Assembly: GCA_946500295.1 (NCBI GenBank)
Contig: CAMMVF010000017.1
Coordinates: forward strand, 1 to 46,314
Length of the DNA stretch: 46,314 nt
DNA from: an uncultured Clostridia bacterium
Lineage (GTDB): Bacteria; Bacillota; Clostridia; Oscillospirales; Acutalibacteraceae
Reading direction: 5' to 3'
Made by a program: the position numbers and the translations under genes. The notes under the pieces were generated by a model. That model was given only the letters and a program-made list of their open reading frames with translations. It ran no database searches and was not told where the DNA came from. Below, in pieces: positions 10,305 to 18,734 of the stretch; position 1 is the stretch's first letter, and each line of letters opens with the position of its first letter.

Positions 10305-10709
10305 ATGGGAAGATTGCTCTTGGACGGCTGCGACCCCGCTCAGCTCAGTCCGTTGACCCTCGCCTTTGTGGGCGACGGAGTTTTTGATTTGATGGTCAGG
10401 GAGAGGCTGGTGTGCAACGCAAACGCCCCGGTAAATTCGCTCAACAGTCAAAAGGTAAGCGCCGTGCGCTGCCAAAGTCAGGCTGAGATAATCAAAGGCT
10501 TGATAGACGAGCTTACTGAGGAGGAGCTTGCCGTGTTCAAAAGGGGGAGAAATGCAAGGACTAACAGCACCCCGAAAAACGCGAGCTCCTCGGACTATCA
10601 TATGGCTACTGGCTTGGAGGCTCTGTGGGGATACCTCTACCTCAAGGGTGACACCGACAGACTGCTGGAGCTTTTTGAAAAGTCGGCAGTGATTGAAAAA
10701 AAGGAATAA
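10305..10709 (+). CDS. mrnC: Mini-ribonuclease III
   Basis: MrnC is an RNase III-like enzyme without a dsRNA-binding domain that matures 23S rRNA in Gram-positive bacteria. The 134-residue product is one RNase III catalytic domain: LAFVGDGVFDLMVRE includes the metal-binding Asp24, followed by RTNSTPKNASSSDYHMATGL and EALWGYLYL with the second acidic site. It starts 9 bp after obg, probably in the same operon. Confidence 0.92.
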   Translation: MGRLLLDGCDPAQLSPLTLAFVGDGVFDLMVRERLVCNANAPVNSLNSQKVSAVRCQSQAEIIKGLIDELTEEELAVFKRGRNARTNSTPKNASSSDYHMATGLEALWGYLYLKGDTDRLLELFEKSAVIEKKE

Positions 10710-10752
10710 AAACAGGAATAAATAAAAGCCCTTTTTAAAAGTGGGTGATAAA

Positions 10753-11661
10753 ATGCACGACATCTGGAATCCGTGGCACGGCTGCGTGAAGATAAGCGAG
10801 GGCTGCCAAAACTGCTATATGTACTACCTTGACAGGGTGAGGGATAAAAAGGGGTCGGATATCTATATGACCAAGTCCGCTTTTCGCTATCCGCTGCAAA
10901 AGGACAGGCAGGGAAATTTCAAGGTCAAAAGCGGCGAGATGCTGCGAGTGTGTATGACATCCGACTTCTTTTTACCGCAGGCGGACGCTTGGAGAGTGCA
11001 GGCGTGGTCGATAATCCGCCGCAGACCCGACGTAGTGTTTTATCTTTTGACAAAGCGCCCGCAGAGGGTCAGGGAATGTCTGCCCGAGGACTGGGGCGAG
11101 GGCTGGGAAAACGTGTTTTTCAATGTCAGCTGTGAAAACCAACGCAGAGCCGATGAGAGAATACCGCTGTTGCTCGAGCTTCCGTTTAAGCACAAGGGAA
11201 TAATGTGCGCCCCGCTGGTAGGCGAGGTGAGTGTTAATGAACACCTTGCAAGCGGTCAGATAGAGCAGGTGGTCTGCGGCGGAGAAAATTACGACGGCTC
11301 AAGACCCTGTCGGTATGAGTGGGTTTACAAACTCAGCCGGGAATGTCGTGAAAACAACGTGACCTTTGCCTTTATCGAGACAGGCACGAGGTTTATTAAG
11401 GACGGTCGTGAGTATTACCTGCCAAATAAGCAGATTCAAAGCCGACAGGCGTATAAATCGGGGCTGAGCTATATAGGAAAGCGCAGTGTATTTAAGCTTA
11501 CAAACCTCTTTGGAGAGGAGATTCCCGAGAATGAGCTGTACACCCCGAGCTTTGGCGAACGGTGCTTGGACTGCGGCAGCAAAATCATCTGCAACGGCTG
11601 CTCAAACTGCGGCAGGTGTGCGCCGAAAAAGATTGAGGGCTTAAGCGGCGATAAGCTGTAA
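10753..11661 (+). CDS. DUF5131 (gp37/gp68-like) protein
   Basis: The 302-residue protein begins MHDIWNPWHGCVKISEGCQN and continues CYMYYLDR. The early Cys cluster has C-x6-C-x2-C spacing, typical of DUF5131/phage gp37-gp68 proteins, which look like radical-SAM relatives with an iron-sulfur site. LLTKRPQRV and VVCGGEN are further family motifs. The tail carries a second Cys-rich knuckle (CLDCGSKIICNGCSNCGRC). An in-frame GTG at 10741 is possible, but GGGTGATAA in front of the ATG fits a ribosome site better. The reaction is unknown. Confidence 0.8.
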   Translation: MHDIWNPWHGCVKISEGCQNCYMYYLDRVRDKKGSDIYMTKSAFRYPLQKDRQGNFKVKSGEMLRVCMTSDFFLPQADAWRVQAWSIIRRRPDVVFYLLTKRPQRVRECLPEDWGEGWENVFFNVSCENQRRADERIPLLLELPFKHKGIMCAPLVGEVSVNEHLASGQIEQVVCGGENYDGSRPCRYEWVYKLSRECRENNVTFAFIETGTRFIKDGREYYLPNKQIQSRQAYKSGLSYIGKRSVFKLTNLFGEEIPENELYTPSFGERCLDCGSKIICNGCSNCGRCAPKKIEGLSGDKL

Positions 11662-11762
11662 GCGCCTTTAGCACAGTGAAGAGATGAAGAGAGGCGGAAG
11701 CAAGCACTTTTTGAACCATGAAATCGCCCATTAGGGGTGAAAGTTGATTATATTATTAGGAT
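11662..11762 (+). other. Spacer before the ABC cassette, with 16-codon ORF
   Basis: The sequence has no clear promoter. An ATG at 11694 opens a 16-residue reading frame, MKRGGSKHFLNHEIAH. It has only a weak GAAGAG in front, so it is noted rather than called as a gene. AGGGGTG (about 11734-11740) resembles a ribosome site without a good start behind it. Confidence 0.25.
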
Positions 11763-12854
11763 GTGATTGCAATTAAAAGCATAAAGCACATAGCCTTTTT
11801 GTTTAAAAACAAGGCGGTGCAAACTCGGTTAAATAAAAATGATTTTATTCTCATCGCCGTTTTAATCGCACTGATTGCTTCGTCTTTTTACGCAGAAAAT
11901 TTATATTCAGCGCTTTCCAATTATGCCTTTATAATACCGATAATTCTATCGTTTTTATATCTCTCTATGATGTGTCTGACTATGCTTGACAAAATGCCGG
12001 CGGGCGAGTATAAACTATTTAAATATTTAAAATTTACAGAAATAGATTTTTTACTTTTGTCTTATTTAAAGACGATTATCACAAACATTTCAATGTCGAT
12101 TGTTATTGCTAATTTCCTGATTTATTGGCGAATTAATTTTGGTCTTTGCTTTTTGCTTACATTTATATTGGGAAATATTGTTGTATTTTATCTTTACAAA
12201 TTAATTATTACTAAGTCTGAAAAGAACAACGGAGTAGCCGTTGGTAGAAAAGGTTTTACCATTTCAAATTGTTTTATAAAAAATAAATATACTGCGTTTT
12301 TTTACGAAACCTTTTTCGGGTATAAAAAGGGAAGATATGAATATGTGGATATGGTGATAATTTTTATATCAATTATAGCTGTGATGGTTATAGGAGTTTA
12401 TTATCAGCTTGCGTTTATAATCACGATATATTTGCTCACTTTCTTTTCCGCATTACTTTCAATAGATGTATATATGGTTCATTTTAAAAACAGAGCTTTA
12501 TATGTGATTTTGGGTATAAGTAAATCGGAAATTTATAAGATGTCGTTAGCGGTGGTAACATCGCTGTCCGTTTTTTTCAATTTGATATGCCTGATCTTGT
12601 ATTTTGCATTAGTCGGGTTTGAGATAACATATGTTTTAATTTGTGTTATCTGCTTGTTGTATTTTATTCCAATTCAATATGCGCTGATAAAGACTGCCAA
12701 TAAAAAATTAAGCGTAAATAGTTCTGCGATGTCAGCTTTTTTGACGGATATAATGGCGTCTTTTGTACCGCTGTTTAACTTGATTTATGCTGGTTTTATA
12801 TTGGTTACAAACAGAAGCAAAAAGATTGAGAGGGTAAAAAATGCTGGCAATTAA
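11763..12854 (+). CDS. Polytopic membrane protein, first gene of ABC cassette
   Basis: The 363-residue, strongly hydrophobic protein has about eight to ten predicted membrane helices (for example FILIAVLIALIASSFYA near residues 28-44). A polar loop with Lys/Asn-rich sequence sits in the middle (about residues 150-190). No domain was recognised. Its position ahead of two ABC ATPase genes suggests an ABC permease. The start is GTG at 11763; the ribosome site is poor (TTAGGATGTG). Base composition is far more AT-rich than the genes on either side. Its 3' end overlaps the next gene by 14 bp. Confidence 0.7.
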   Translation: MIAIKSIKHIAFLFKNKAVQTRLNKNDFILIAVLIALIASSFYAENLYSALSNYAFIIPIILSFLYLSMMCLTMLDKMPAGEYKLFKYLKFTEIDFLLLSYLKTIITNISMSIVIANFLIYWRINFGLCFLLTFILGNIVVFYLYKLIITKSEKNNGVAVGRKGFTISNCFIKNKYTAFFYETFFGYKKGRYEYVDMVIIFISIIAVMVIGVYYQLAFIITIYLLTFFSALLSIDVYMVHFKNRALYVILGISKSEIYKMSLAVVTSLSVFFNLICLILYFALVGFEITYVLICVICLLYFIPIQYALIKTANKKLSVNSSAMSAFLTDIMASFVPLFNLIYAGFILVTNRSKKIERVKNAGN

Positions 12855-13530
12855 TAATATATCTAAACGGTACAAAAACGGAAAGGGAATATTTAATATT
12901 TCCTTTGATATTGAAAGACCGATGATCACGGCCGTAATTGGACCGAACGGCTCGGGAAAATCAACTCTGTTCAACATAGCGGCAGGATTGATTAAGGCTG
13001 ATTGCGGCGAGATAAGCTTTAATTCAAAGAGGCTTGAGCAGTTAGATTCAGGCTTTATATCTTTTATGCCTGATAGTTCATGGTTGATACCTAATTTTAC
13101 GGTCAGGCAAATGTTAATGTATTTTAGCGTAATGAAAGTTAATGCTTTGAATGATAAATATATTGATAAATTAATAAAGGTTTTAGGTGTTGAGAAATTT
13201 CAGCATCAAAAAATAAGCTCGTTATCTCAAGGAATGATGCAGAAGGTGTCAATTGTTTGCACCTTGATTGGCAATCCCAAAATTATGATATTTGACGAGC
13301 CGCTTAATTATCTTGACATAGAAAGTGTAATAAGCTTTAAGAGAATATTGGAGTTTTATGCCAACGAGGGAACTTATATTTTAATTTCAAGCCATATTTT
13401 AGATTTTCTCGACAAAATAGTGCAGAAGACCGTGTTCCTTAAAGATGGAAAAATAGCTAAAGTAAGCGATTTGTCAAGCAGTGATACTCTTGAGGAGGAG
13501 TATAAATCAATATTTTTAAGGAGCAGTTAA
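12841..13530 (+). CDS. ABC transporter ATP-binding protein (first)
   Basis: The 229-residue protein is one nucleotide-binding domain: Walker A GPNGSGKST (about residues 36-44), a signature variant LSQGMMQ in place of LSGGQ, and Walker B MIFDEP with a following D-loop NYLD. It looks like a short bacitracin- or lantibiotic-type exporter ATPase, but the substrate is unknown. The start overlaps the preceding permease gene by 14 bp, and the next ATPase begins immediately after its stop, so the genes are tightly coupled. AT-rich like its neighbours. Confidence 0.88.
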   Translation: MLAINNISKRYKNGKGIFNISFDIERPMITAVIGPNGSGKSTLFNIAAGLIKADCGEISFNSKRLEQLDSGFISFMPDSSWLIPNFTVRQMLMYFSVMKVNALNDKYIDKLIKVLGVEKFQHQKISSLSQGMMQKVSIVCTLIGNPKIMIFDEPLNYLDIESVISFKRILEFYANEGTYILISSHILDFLDKIVQKTVFLKDGKIAKVSDLSSSDTLEEEYKSIFLRSS

Positions 13531-14367
13531 ATGTCCATAAACATTAAAGAAGTGGAAAAAGAGTTTAACCATAAAAGGGTTTTAGATAAGATAAATTTAA
13601 ATATTGTAGACGGTGAGTTTTTTGGGCTTTTAGGTCCATCGGGAGCCGGAAAAACAACGCTGATTAAAATACTTACAGGACAGTTAAATCCGACAAGCGG
13701 TTGTGCAGAGGTATTTGGTTGTAATTCCAGTGGTTTAACAGACCAAATATATAGAAATATAGGTATTGTATATGAAAAGAGCGGTTTATACGATAGATTG
13801 AGCTGCGGTGATAATTTATATATCTTTGCAAGGATTTACGGTATACAAAAACAGAGAATTTACGAGGTGTTAAACAAGGTGGGTCTCAGTGACTCTATTA
13901 ATAAGCCTGTTCAAAAGCTTTCTACAGGTATGAAACAAAGATTAATAATTGCTCGTGCGATTATGCACAAGCCAAAGCTTTTGTTTCTTGATGAACCTAC
14001 CTCGGGTCTTGACCCGGTAAGCGCAAATAGTATTCATAATATAATAAGTGAAATGAACAAGAATGGAACAACAGTATTTATGACTACGCATAATATGAGT
14101 GAGGCTTCAAAGCTGTGCGATAATATTGCGCTTTTAGACGGTGGAAAAATAATTGAATATGGAACGCCTGACAATATTTGCTTTAAATATAATAAGAATA
14201 AACAGGTTAAGGTTATTTTTAAAAATAAAACTGAAATTATTTCGCTTGAGAACCTTAGTGAGTATTTATCTAAACAAAAGGATAAATCGCATATTGAAGC
14301 TATCCACTCGTTAGAACCGAATTTAGAGGATGTTTTTATTCAGTTGACAGGGAAACGGTTGGTGTGA
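13531..14367 (+). CDS. ABC transporter ATP-binding protein (second)
   Basis: The 278-residue protein has Walker A GPSGAGKTT, signature LSTGMKQ and Walker B LLFLDEPTSGLDP, plus a C-terminal extension of about 70 residues (VKVIFKNKTEIISL...) of the kind found in CcmA/NatA-like exporter ATPases. Two different ATPases next to two different permeases suggests either a heterodimeric exporter or two transporters in one cassette. It starts directly after the preceding stop codon. Substrate unknown. Confidence 0.9.
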   Translation: MSINIKEVEKEFNHKRVLDKINLNIVDGEFFGLLGPSGAGKTTLIKILTGQLNPTSGCAEVFGCNSSGLTDQIYRNIGIVYEKSGLYDRLSCGDNLYIFARIYGIQKQRIYEVLNKVGLSDSINKPVQKLSTGMKQRLIIARAIMHKPKLLFLDEPTSGLDPVSANSIHNIISEMNKNGTTVFMTTHNMSEASKLCDNIALLDGGKIIEYGTPDNICFKYNKNKQVKVIFKNKTEIISLENLSEYLSKQKDKSHIEAIHSLEPNLEDVFIQLTGKRLV

Positions 14368-14370
14368 TAA

Positions 14371-15066
14371 ATGAAATTAAACGTTTTTTCAGCAATAGCA
14401 TATAAACAATTCAAAGATATTTTTAAAAACAAAACCATACTATTGCAGTTTCTTCTTTTTCCTCTTATTGCTATTCTAATGCTTGTGGTAGTGCCGGATG
14501 AAGAAATAAAGTCGTCAATTCCTATTATGTTTTCAACCATATTTATCGGTATGACTCCCTTATCCTGTATGGCTAGTATCATTGCAGAGGAAAAAGAAAA
14601 GAATACGTTAACTGCATTAAAATTCGCTTTTGTAAAATCCGTTGAATATTTATTAGGAATAGGAAGCGTAATTTTTTTAGCTTGTCTTGTTATTATACTT
14701 ATCTTTTCATTAATGACAAATGGAGAAATATTAGTTAAAGTAAAGTTTTTTATTGTTTTATTGTTAGGGTTAATACCGTCAATGATTCTGGGCTCAGTAT
14801 TAGGAATTTTATCTAAAAATCAAATGAGCGTAGCTTCCATTGTATCTCCCATTTCATTGATTGTTTCTTTGCTTCCTCTTTTTTCAACATTTAATGAAAA
14901 TATCAGGATGATTTCACGCTTCATCTATACCCAGCAAATAAATGATTTATTAAATAATATTAATAATAAATTTGAAATTGAAAAAGTGCTTATAATAATG
15001 GGCAATGCGTTTATTTTTTTGATTTTATTTGCTGTAGTATATAAAAAGAAGGGATTAAAAGTGTAA
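14371..15066 (+). CDS. ABC-2 type permease (NatB-like)
   Basis: The 231-residue protein has about six membrane helices and the EEKEKNTL motif near residue 73 typical of ABC-2 permeases, after the first two helices. It begins 4 bp after the second ATPase gene and is the last gene of the cassette. It is shorter than many ABC-2 permeases. The likely role is export of a peptide, drug or ion with the adjacent ATPase; no precursor peptide gene was found to decide. Confidence 0.82.
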   Translation: MKLNVFSAIAYKQFKDIFKNKTILLQFLLFPLIAILMLVVVPDEEIKSSIPIMFSTIFIGMTPLSCMASIIAEEKEKNTLTALKFAFVKSVEYLLGIGSVIFLACLVIILIFSLMTNGEILVKVKFFIVLLLGLIPSMILGSVLGILSKNQMSVASIVSPISLIVSLLPLFSTFNENIRMISRFIYTQQINDLLNNINNKFEIEKVLIIMGNAFIFLILFAVVYKKKGLKV

Positions 15067-15077
15067 GAATTATATGA

Positions 15078-15123
15078 CGGCTCTATTCTTATATCAGCGC
15101 AGTGCAGCAGCACGCAGGAAAAA
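15078..15123 (+). repeat. Partial copy of the repeat tail before rpsF
   Basis: TCTTATATCAGCGCAGTGCA followed by GCAGCACGCAGGA matches the tail core (TATAC..GAGCAGTGCAG..G.ACGTAGGA). It stops 5-6 bp before the rpsF promoter. Confidence 0.5.
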
Positions 15124-15128
15124 AATCC

Positions 15129-15157
15129 TTGACTTATTCTTTGGGGTTTGATAAAAT
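15129..15157 (+). promoter_or_regulatory. Promoter of rpsF-ssb-rpsR
   Basis: TTGACT at 15129-15134 and TAAAAT at 15152-15157 have a 17-bp spacer. Confidence 0.75.
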
Positions 15158-15163
15158 AAACCT

Positions 15164-15255
15164 GTTATGTGTGCAGGTCAGATGCCGACATAGCTCAGGT
15201 GATTTACCTGTTCCTTGCTCACCTTGGGTGAGCCTTAAAGTCCAAAAGGAGGTGC
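15164..15255 (+). promoter_or_regulatory. Structured leader of rpsF mRNA, possible S6:S18 site
   Basis: The leader contains GATGCCGAC, a hairpin CAGGT/ACCTG (15196-15210) and a hairpin GCTCACC-TTG-GGTGAGC (15217-15233) before the AGGAGG ribosome site. S6:S18 autoregulatory leaders with a CCG-containing bulge are known upstream of rpsF in many bacteria. Whether this is one needs a covariance-model test. Confidence 0.45.
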
Positions 15256-15260
15256 TTATA

Positions 15261-15557
15261 ATGGCAGTAGTAAGTTCTTATGAATCAGTCATGGTTATTT
15301 CAAATAAGCTTGGCGAAGAAGCTATCGCTCAGATGATTGAGAAGTTCAAGTCCTTGATTGAGCAGCACGCTACTCTCGAGAGCGTTGACGAGTGGGGCGC
15401 AAGGAGACTTGCATATCCCATCAACAAGGAGACAGAGGGCTACTATGTTCTCTTCAACTTCAAAGGCGCTGCTGAGTTCCCTGCGGAGCTTGACAGACGT
15501 TACAAGATCACCGACGGCGTTTTGCGTTCACTCATTGTAAAGAAAGATGAAGAGTAA
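15261..15557 (+). CDS. rpsF: 30S ribosomal protein S6
   Basis: The 98-residue S6 starts MAVVSSYESVMVISNKLGEE at the ATG following AAAAGGAGGTGCTTATA. Upstream in-frame codons reach into the promoter region and are not coding. The fold's ESVDEWGARRLAYPINKETE motif is intact. S6 binds S18 on the platform of the small subunit, and rpsR is in the same operon, with ssb between them as is usual in Firmicutes. Confidence 0.96.
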   Translation: MAVVSSYESVMVISNKLGEEAIAQMIEKFKSLIEQHATLESVDEWGARRLAYPINKETEGYYVLFNFKGAAEFPAELDRRYKITDGVLRSLIVKKDEE

Positions 15558-15590
15558 TTGAGCGTAAGATGCGGAAAGTGAGAGAGTATT

Positions 15591-16073
15591 ATGAATAAAG
15601 TCATTTTAATGGGAAGACTTACAGCCGATCCGGAGTTAAAAACAACTCCAAACGGCATTTCGGTGACAAGCTTCAGTCTGGCGGTTGACAGAAATTATGT
15701 CAAGCAGGGCGGCGAGCGCAAGACCGACTTTATAAATGTTGTCGCATGGAGGCAGAGAGCGGAGTTCATTTGCAGGTATTTTACCAAGGGACAGCTCATT
15801 GCGCTGGACGGCTCTATAGAGACACGTCAGTATGTGGATAAAAACGGCAACAACCGCACGGCCTTCGAGGTTGTAGTGGAAAACGCCTACTTTACAGGCG
15901 ACAGAAGAGGTATGCAGCAGGGCGGAGGATATCAGCAGCAAGGCGGATATCAGCAAAACTCCTACCAGCCGGCGGCTCCCGAGCCGATTCCGCAGGAGGA
16001 TCCCAGCACTTATTCATCAGGCAGTGCAGGCGACTTTGAGGACATGCCTTTAGACGATGATCTTCCGTTTTAA
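15591..16073 (+). CDS. ssb: Single-stranded DNA-binding protein
   Basis: The 160-residue protein has an OB fold in residues 1-105 (MNKVILMGRLTADPELKTTP ... FINVVAWRQRAEF), then a Gln/Gly/Tyr-rich flexible linker and the acidic tip DDDLPF that recruits replication and repair partners. The ATG is preceded by AAAGTGAGAGAGTATT. It is cotranscribed with rpsF and rpsR. Confidence 0.97.
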   Translation: MNKVILMGRLTADPELKTTPNGISVTSFSLAVDRNYVKQGGERKTDFINVVAWRQRAEFICRYFTKGQLIALDGSIETRQYVDKNGNNRTAFEVVVENAYFTGDRRGMQQGGGYQQQGGYQQNSYQPAAPEPIPQEDPSTYSSGSAGDFEDMPLDDDLPF

Positions 16074-16125
16074 TTGATTTGAATTATGCGTAATTGTCAT
16101 TTTACAGTAAAGGAGCGATAAAGAA

Positions 16126-16377
16126 ATGGCTGACAGACCTGAGAGAGAAGTCCGCAGAGGCGGACGCAAGGGACGCAGAAAGGTATGCGCTTTCTGTGTA
16201 GACAAGGTAGAGGATATAGATTACAAGGATATCGCAAAGCTCCGCCGTTACCTTTCCGAGAGAGCTAAGATTCTCCCGAGAAGAGTTACAGGCACCTGCG
16301 CTTGCCACCAGAGAAAGCTCACAGTAGCTATCAAGCGTGCAAGACACCTCGCTTTGCTTCCCTACACAAGCGACTGA
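16126..16377 (+). CDS. rpsR: 30S ribosomal protein S18, zinc-binding type
   Basis: The 83-residue S18 includes KVCAFCVDK and TCACHQRKL, giving four metal ligands (Cys, Cys, Cys, His/Cys), the C+ zinc-ribbon form, along with the family motif [20 protein letters not shown]. The C+ form can be sensitive to zinc starvation; no C- paralogue is visible in this window. It is last in rpsF-ssb-rpsR, followed by a terminator. Confidence 0.96.
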   Translation: MADRPEREVRRGGRKGRRKVCAFCVDKVEDIDYKDIAKLRRYLSERAKILPRRVTGTCACHQRKLTVAIKRARHLALLPYTSD

Positions 16378-16390
16378 TAATTATACTTCT

Positions 16391-16419
16391 CCCTGTGCCC
16401 TTTGGTACAGGGATTTTTT
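16391..16419 (+). terminator. Terminator after rpsR
   Basis: CCCTGT (16391-16396) pairs with ACAGGG (16407-16412), extended inside by GCC/GGT, followed by ATTTTTT. Confidence 0.88.
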
Positions 16420-16860
16420 ATCCCTACGTACCACTCACATCTATGGTATAAATTTGTGCCAATTAAGGGTTATCACCCTTTTATGACTTTAGCCTGCTTT
16501 TAGTTTATTTCCTTTTGAAAGAGAGTATTTCTTTTAACTGTTACCTATTTTGAGTATGTGCAATGCCAATCGCTTACTCAGGGGTGGATACCCAAAAAGA
16601 AAGACGCCCTTAATTGGTACAGAGCAAAGATAAAGCAGTACAGATGCACGTAGGACTAAAAGGCGCACTCGACGCTTCCACAGGCTGATTTAATTTCAAA
16701 GCGGGCTTTTCGACATGGCGGATAGCGTCGCAGCATTTGCGACTTTGGCGCAAACATCATTGTGCACAGCACAACTTCACTTTTGCCGCAGACAAAAGCT
16801 TCACGCCGCCTTTGGCGGCACTTCACCAGCAACGCCGCAGGCGTTGCCGAATCCGGGAGG
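16420..16860 (+). other. Non-coding spacer with decayed repeat pieces
   Basis: At 16612-16660 a degenerate repeat tail appears (AATTGGTACAGAGCAAAGAT...GCAGTACAGATGCACGTAGG), and at 16795-16855 a short hairpin-array remnant (CGCCGCCTTTGGCGGC, AACGCCGCAGGCGTT separated by ACTTCACCAGC). The reading frame entering rqcH from about 16715 is open but has no ribosome site or sensible protein sequence. No strong promoter for rqcH was found. Confidence 0.55.
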
Positions 16861-16867
16861 GATTAAC

Positions 16868-18610
16868 ATGGCGCTTGACGGTGCGTTTTTAAGATATTTG
16901 GTAAATGAGCTTAACTCAAAGCTTGTCGGACTGAGGGTGGAGAAGATATTCCAGCCCAACCGAGACGAGCTTGTGATAGGCTTTAGGGGAATCAGTGGAG
17001 CTTATAAGCTTTTGATGTCCTCTAGGGCAAATTCGCCGAGGGTGAATATCACCTCCTATCCGCCCGAAAACCCCCAAACCCCGCCAATGCTCTGTATGCT
17101 TTTGAGGAAAAAGCTGACCGGAGCAAAACTCAGGGCAATCACTCAGCACGAGCTTGAGAGGGTGGTGCGCTTTGAGTTTGAGGCTACAGACGAGCTTGGG
17201 GATAAGATAGCATTATCGCTTATCTCCGAGATAATGGGAAAGTACAGCAATATTATATTTACAGACTCAGACGGAAAGATAATCGACTCGCTCAAGAGGG
17301 TGGACTTGACAATGTCCTCCCAAAGACAGGTTTTGCCCGGGCTTGATTATCATCTCCCCCCACCGCAAAATAAGCTCAATCCGCTAAACTCTGAGGCTGA
17401 GGAGATAATCGAGAGAATAAAATCCGTACAAAAGCCGATGAGCCTAAACAAAGCTCTGCTCCAAAGCGTGCAGGGCTTCTCCCCAATAGTGTGCAGGGAG
17501 ATCGAGCACCTCACAGGGCGGGGAGCGTCGCTTACGACCAATGAACTCAGTGAGGAACTGCTTGGCAGGCTTAAATTTTTCCTCAAGAGGACTATAGCTG
17601 AGATTCGTGAGATTAAGGGTCAGCCGTGCATGGTTCAAAGTCTTGAGGGCAAGCCGATGGATTTTTCATTTATGAATATCCTCCAGTACGGCACGGCGGC
17701 GAAAACCGTAAATTATCAGGGCTACAGCGAGCTGCTCGACAGCTTTTACCTTGAAAGGGACAAGTCCGAGCGAATGAGGGTGAAAAGCCAGGATTTATTA
17801 AAGCTGCTGTCGAATATAACCGACAGGCTCACAAGGAAGATAAACACCCAAAGAGCCGAGCTTCAAAACAGCGAGGACAGGGAGAAGTACCGCATACAGG
17901 GCGATCTGCTTCAGGCGAATCTTTACAGGATGAATAAGGGAGATACCGAGATAGAGGTTGAAAATTTCTATGATGAAAGTCTCCCGAAGATAAAAATTGC
18001 GCTTAACCCCGCCTTAAGCCCTGCTCAAAACGTCCAGAAATACTACAAGGACTACCGCAAGGCTAAAAACGCTCAGCAATATCTCACGACTGAGATAGAA
18101 AAGGCGAAGCTGGAGCTTGTATATATCGAATCGGTGTTCGACAGTCTCTCACGAGCTGAAACAGAGAGGGAGCTTTCGGAGATAAAGCAGGAGCTTGCCG
18201 ATAACGGATATGTAAAGAGAATCCGCACCAAGCAAAGCCCCAAGGGCGCGCTTCCTCCGCTGGAGTTTGAAACAAAGTCGGGGCTGAAAATCCTTGTCGG
18301 CAGGAACAATATTCAAAACGACAGGCTGACGCTGAAGCTTGCCAAGAATTACGACTTGTGGTTTCACACCAAGGATATCCCCGGCTCTCACACGATACTC
18401 TGTTCAAGCGGTCAAACCCCGGACGATGAGTCCATACTCTACGCCGCCTCGCTTGCGGCTTACCACAGCTCAGCCAGGGAGGCTGGCAAGGTGCCGGTGG
18501 ATTACACGCTGATTAAGTACGTCAGCAAGCCCTCGGGCGCAAAGCCGGGAATGGTGATATACAAAAACCAAAAGACGCTTTTTGTAACCCCCTCGCTTGA
18601 GCAGGAGTGA
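16868..18610 (+). CDS. rqcH: Ribosome quality control protein RqcH (NFACT)
   Basis: RqcH binds stalled 50S-nascent chain complexes and directs C-terminal alanine tailing with tRNA-Ala. The 580-residue protein has an NFACT-N domain (MALDGAFLRYLVNELNSKLV...), HhH and coiled-coil regions, and an NFACT-R domain with YDLWFHTKDIPGSHTIL near residue 500. ATG at 16868 follows GGGAGGGATTAAC; an in-frame ATG far upstream is rejected. The position aligning to Asp97 of B. subtilis RqcH is Glu here, and Arg98 is kept (LERVV). Often annotated as fibronectin-binding protein. Confidence 0.93.
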   Translation: MALDGAFLRYLVNELNSKLVGLRVEKIFQPNRDELVIGFRGISGAYKLLMSSRANSPRVNITSYPPENPQTPPMLCMLLRKKLTGAKLRAITQHELERVVRFEFEATDELGDKIALSLISEIMGKYSNIIFTDSDGKIIDSLKRVDLTMSSQRQVLPGLDYHLPPPQNKLNPLNSEAEEIIERIKSVQKPMSLNKALLQSVQGFSPIVCREIEHLTGRGASLTTNELSEELLGRLKFFLKRTIAEIREIKGQPCMVQSLEGKPMDFSFMNILQYGTAAKTVNYQGYSELLDSFYLERDKSERMRVKSQDLLKLLSNITDRLTRKINTQRAELQNSEDREKYRIQGDLLQANLYRMNKGDTEIEVENFYDESLPKIKIALNPALSPAQNVQKYYKDYRKAKNAQQYLTTEIEKAKLELVYIESVFDSLSRAETERELSEIKQELADNGYVKRIRTKQSPKGALPPLEFETKSGLKILVGRNNIQNDRLTLKLAKNYDLWFHTKDIPGSHTILCSSGQTPDDESILYAASLAAYHSSAREAGKVPVDYTLIKYVSKPSGAKPGMVIYKNQKTLFVTPSLEQE

Positions 18611-18655
18611 GATTAAGCGGTCGAGGGTTTCGGTGAGTTACTCCTTGATACAGGC

Positions 18656-18684
18656 TTGACATAATTTGTGCTGGTTTGTATAAT
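18656..18684 (+). promoter_or_regulatory. Promoter of the ToxI antitoxin RNA
   Basis: TTGACA at 18656-18661 and TATAAT at 18679-18684, two perfect boxes with a 17-bp spacer, lie 50 bp before the tandem repeats. Transcription should start near 18691, opening with a GTAAGC-TTGC-GCTTAC hairpin (18694-18709). Confidence 0.88.
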
Positions 18685-18734
18685 ATTAATGAGGTAAGCT
18701 TGCGCTTACGAGCGGTATATCCTTGCCGTGCAAA

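Noticed and set aside
11694-11744. 16-codon ORF as a RiPP or bacteriocin precursor for the ABC cassette
   Set aside because: Weak ribosome site, no leader/core layout, and no modification enzyme nearby. Kept only as a note.
15164-15255. T-box riboswitch upstream of rpsF
   Set aside because: No T-box bulge sequence or specifier stem was found, and ribosomal protein operons are not usual T-box targets.
16715-16867. N-terminal extension of rqcH
   Set aside because: It has no ribosome site, covers decayed repeat sequence, and RqcH proteins start MxLDG as at 16868.
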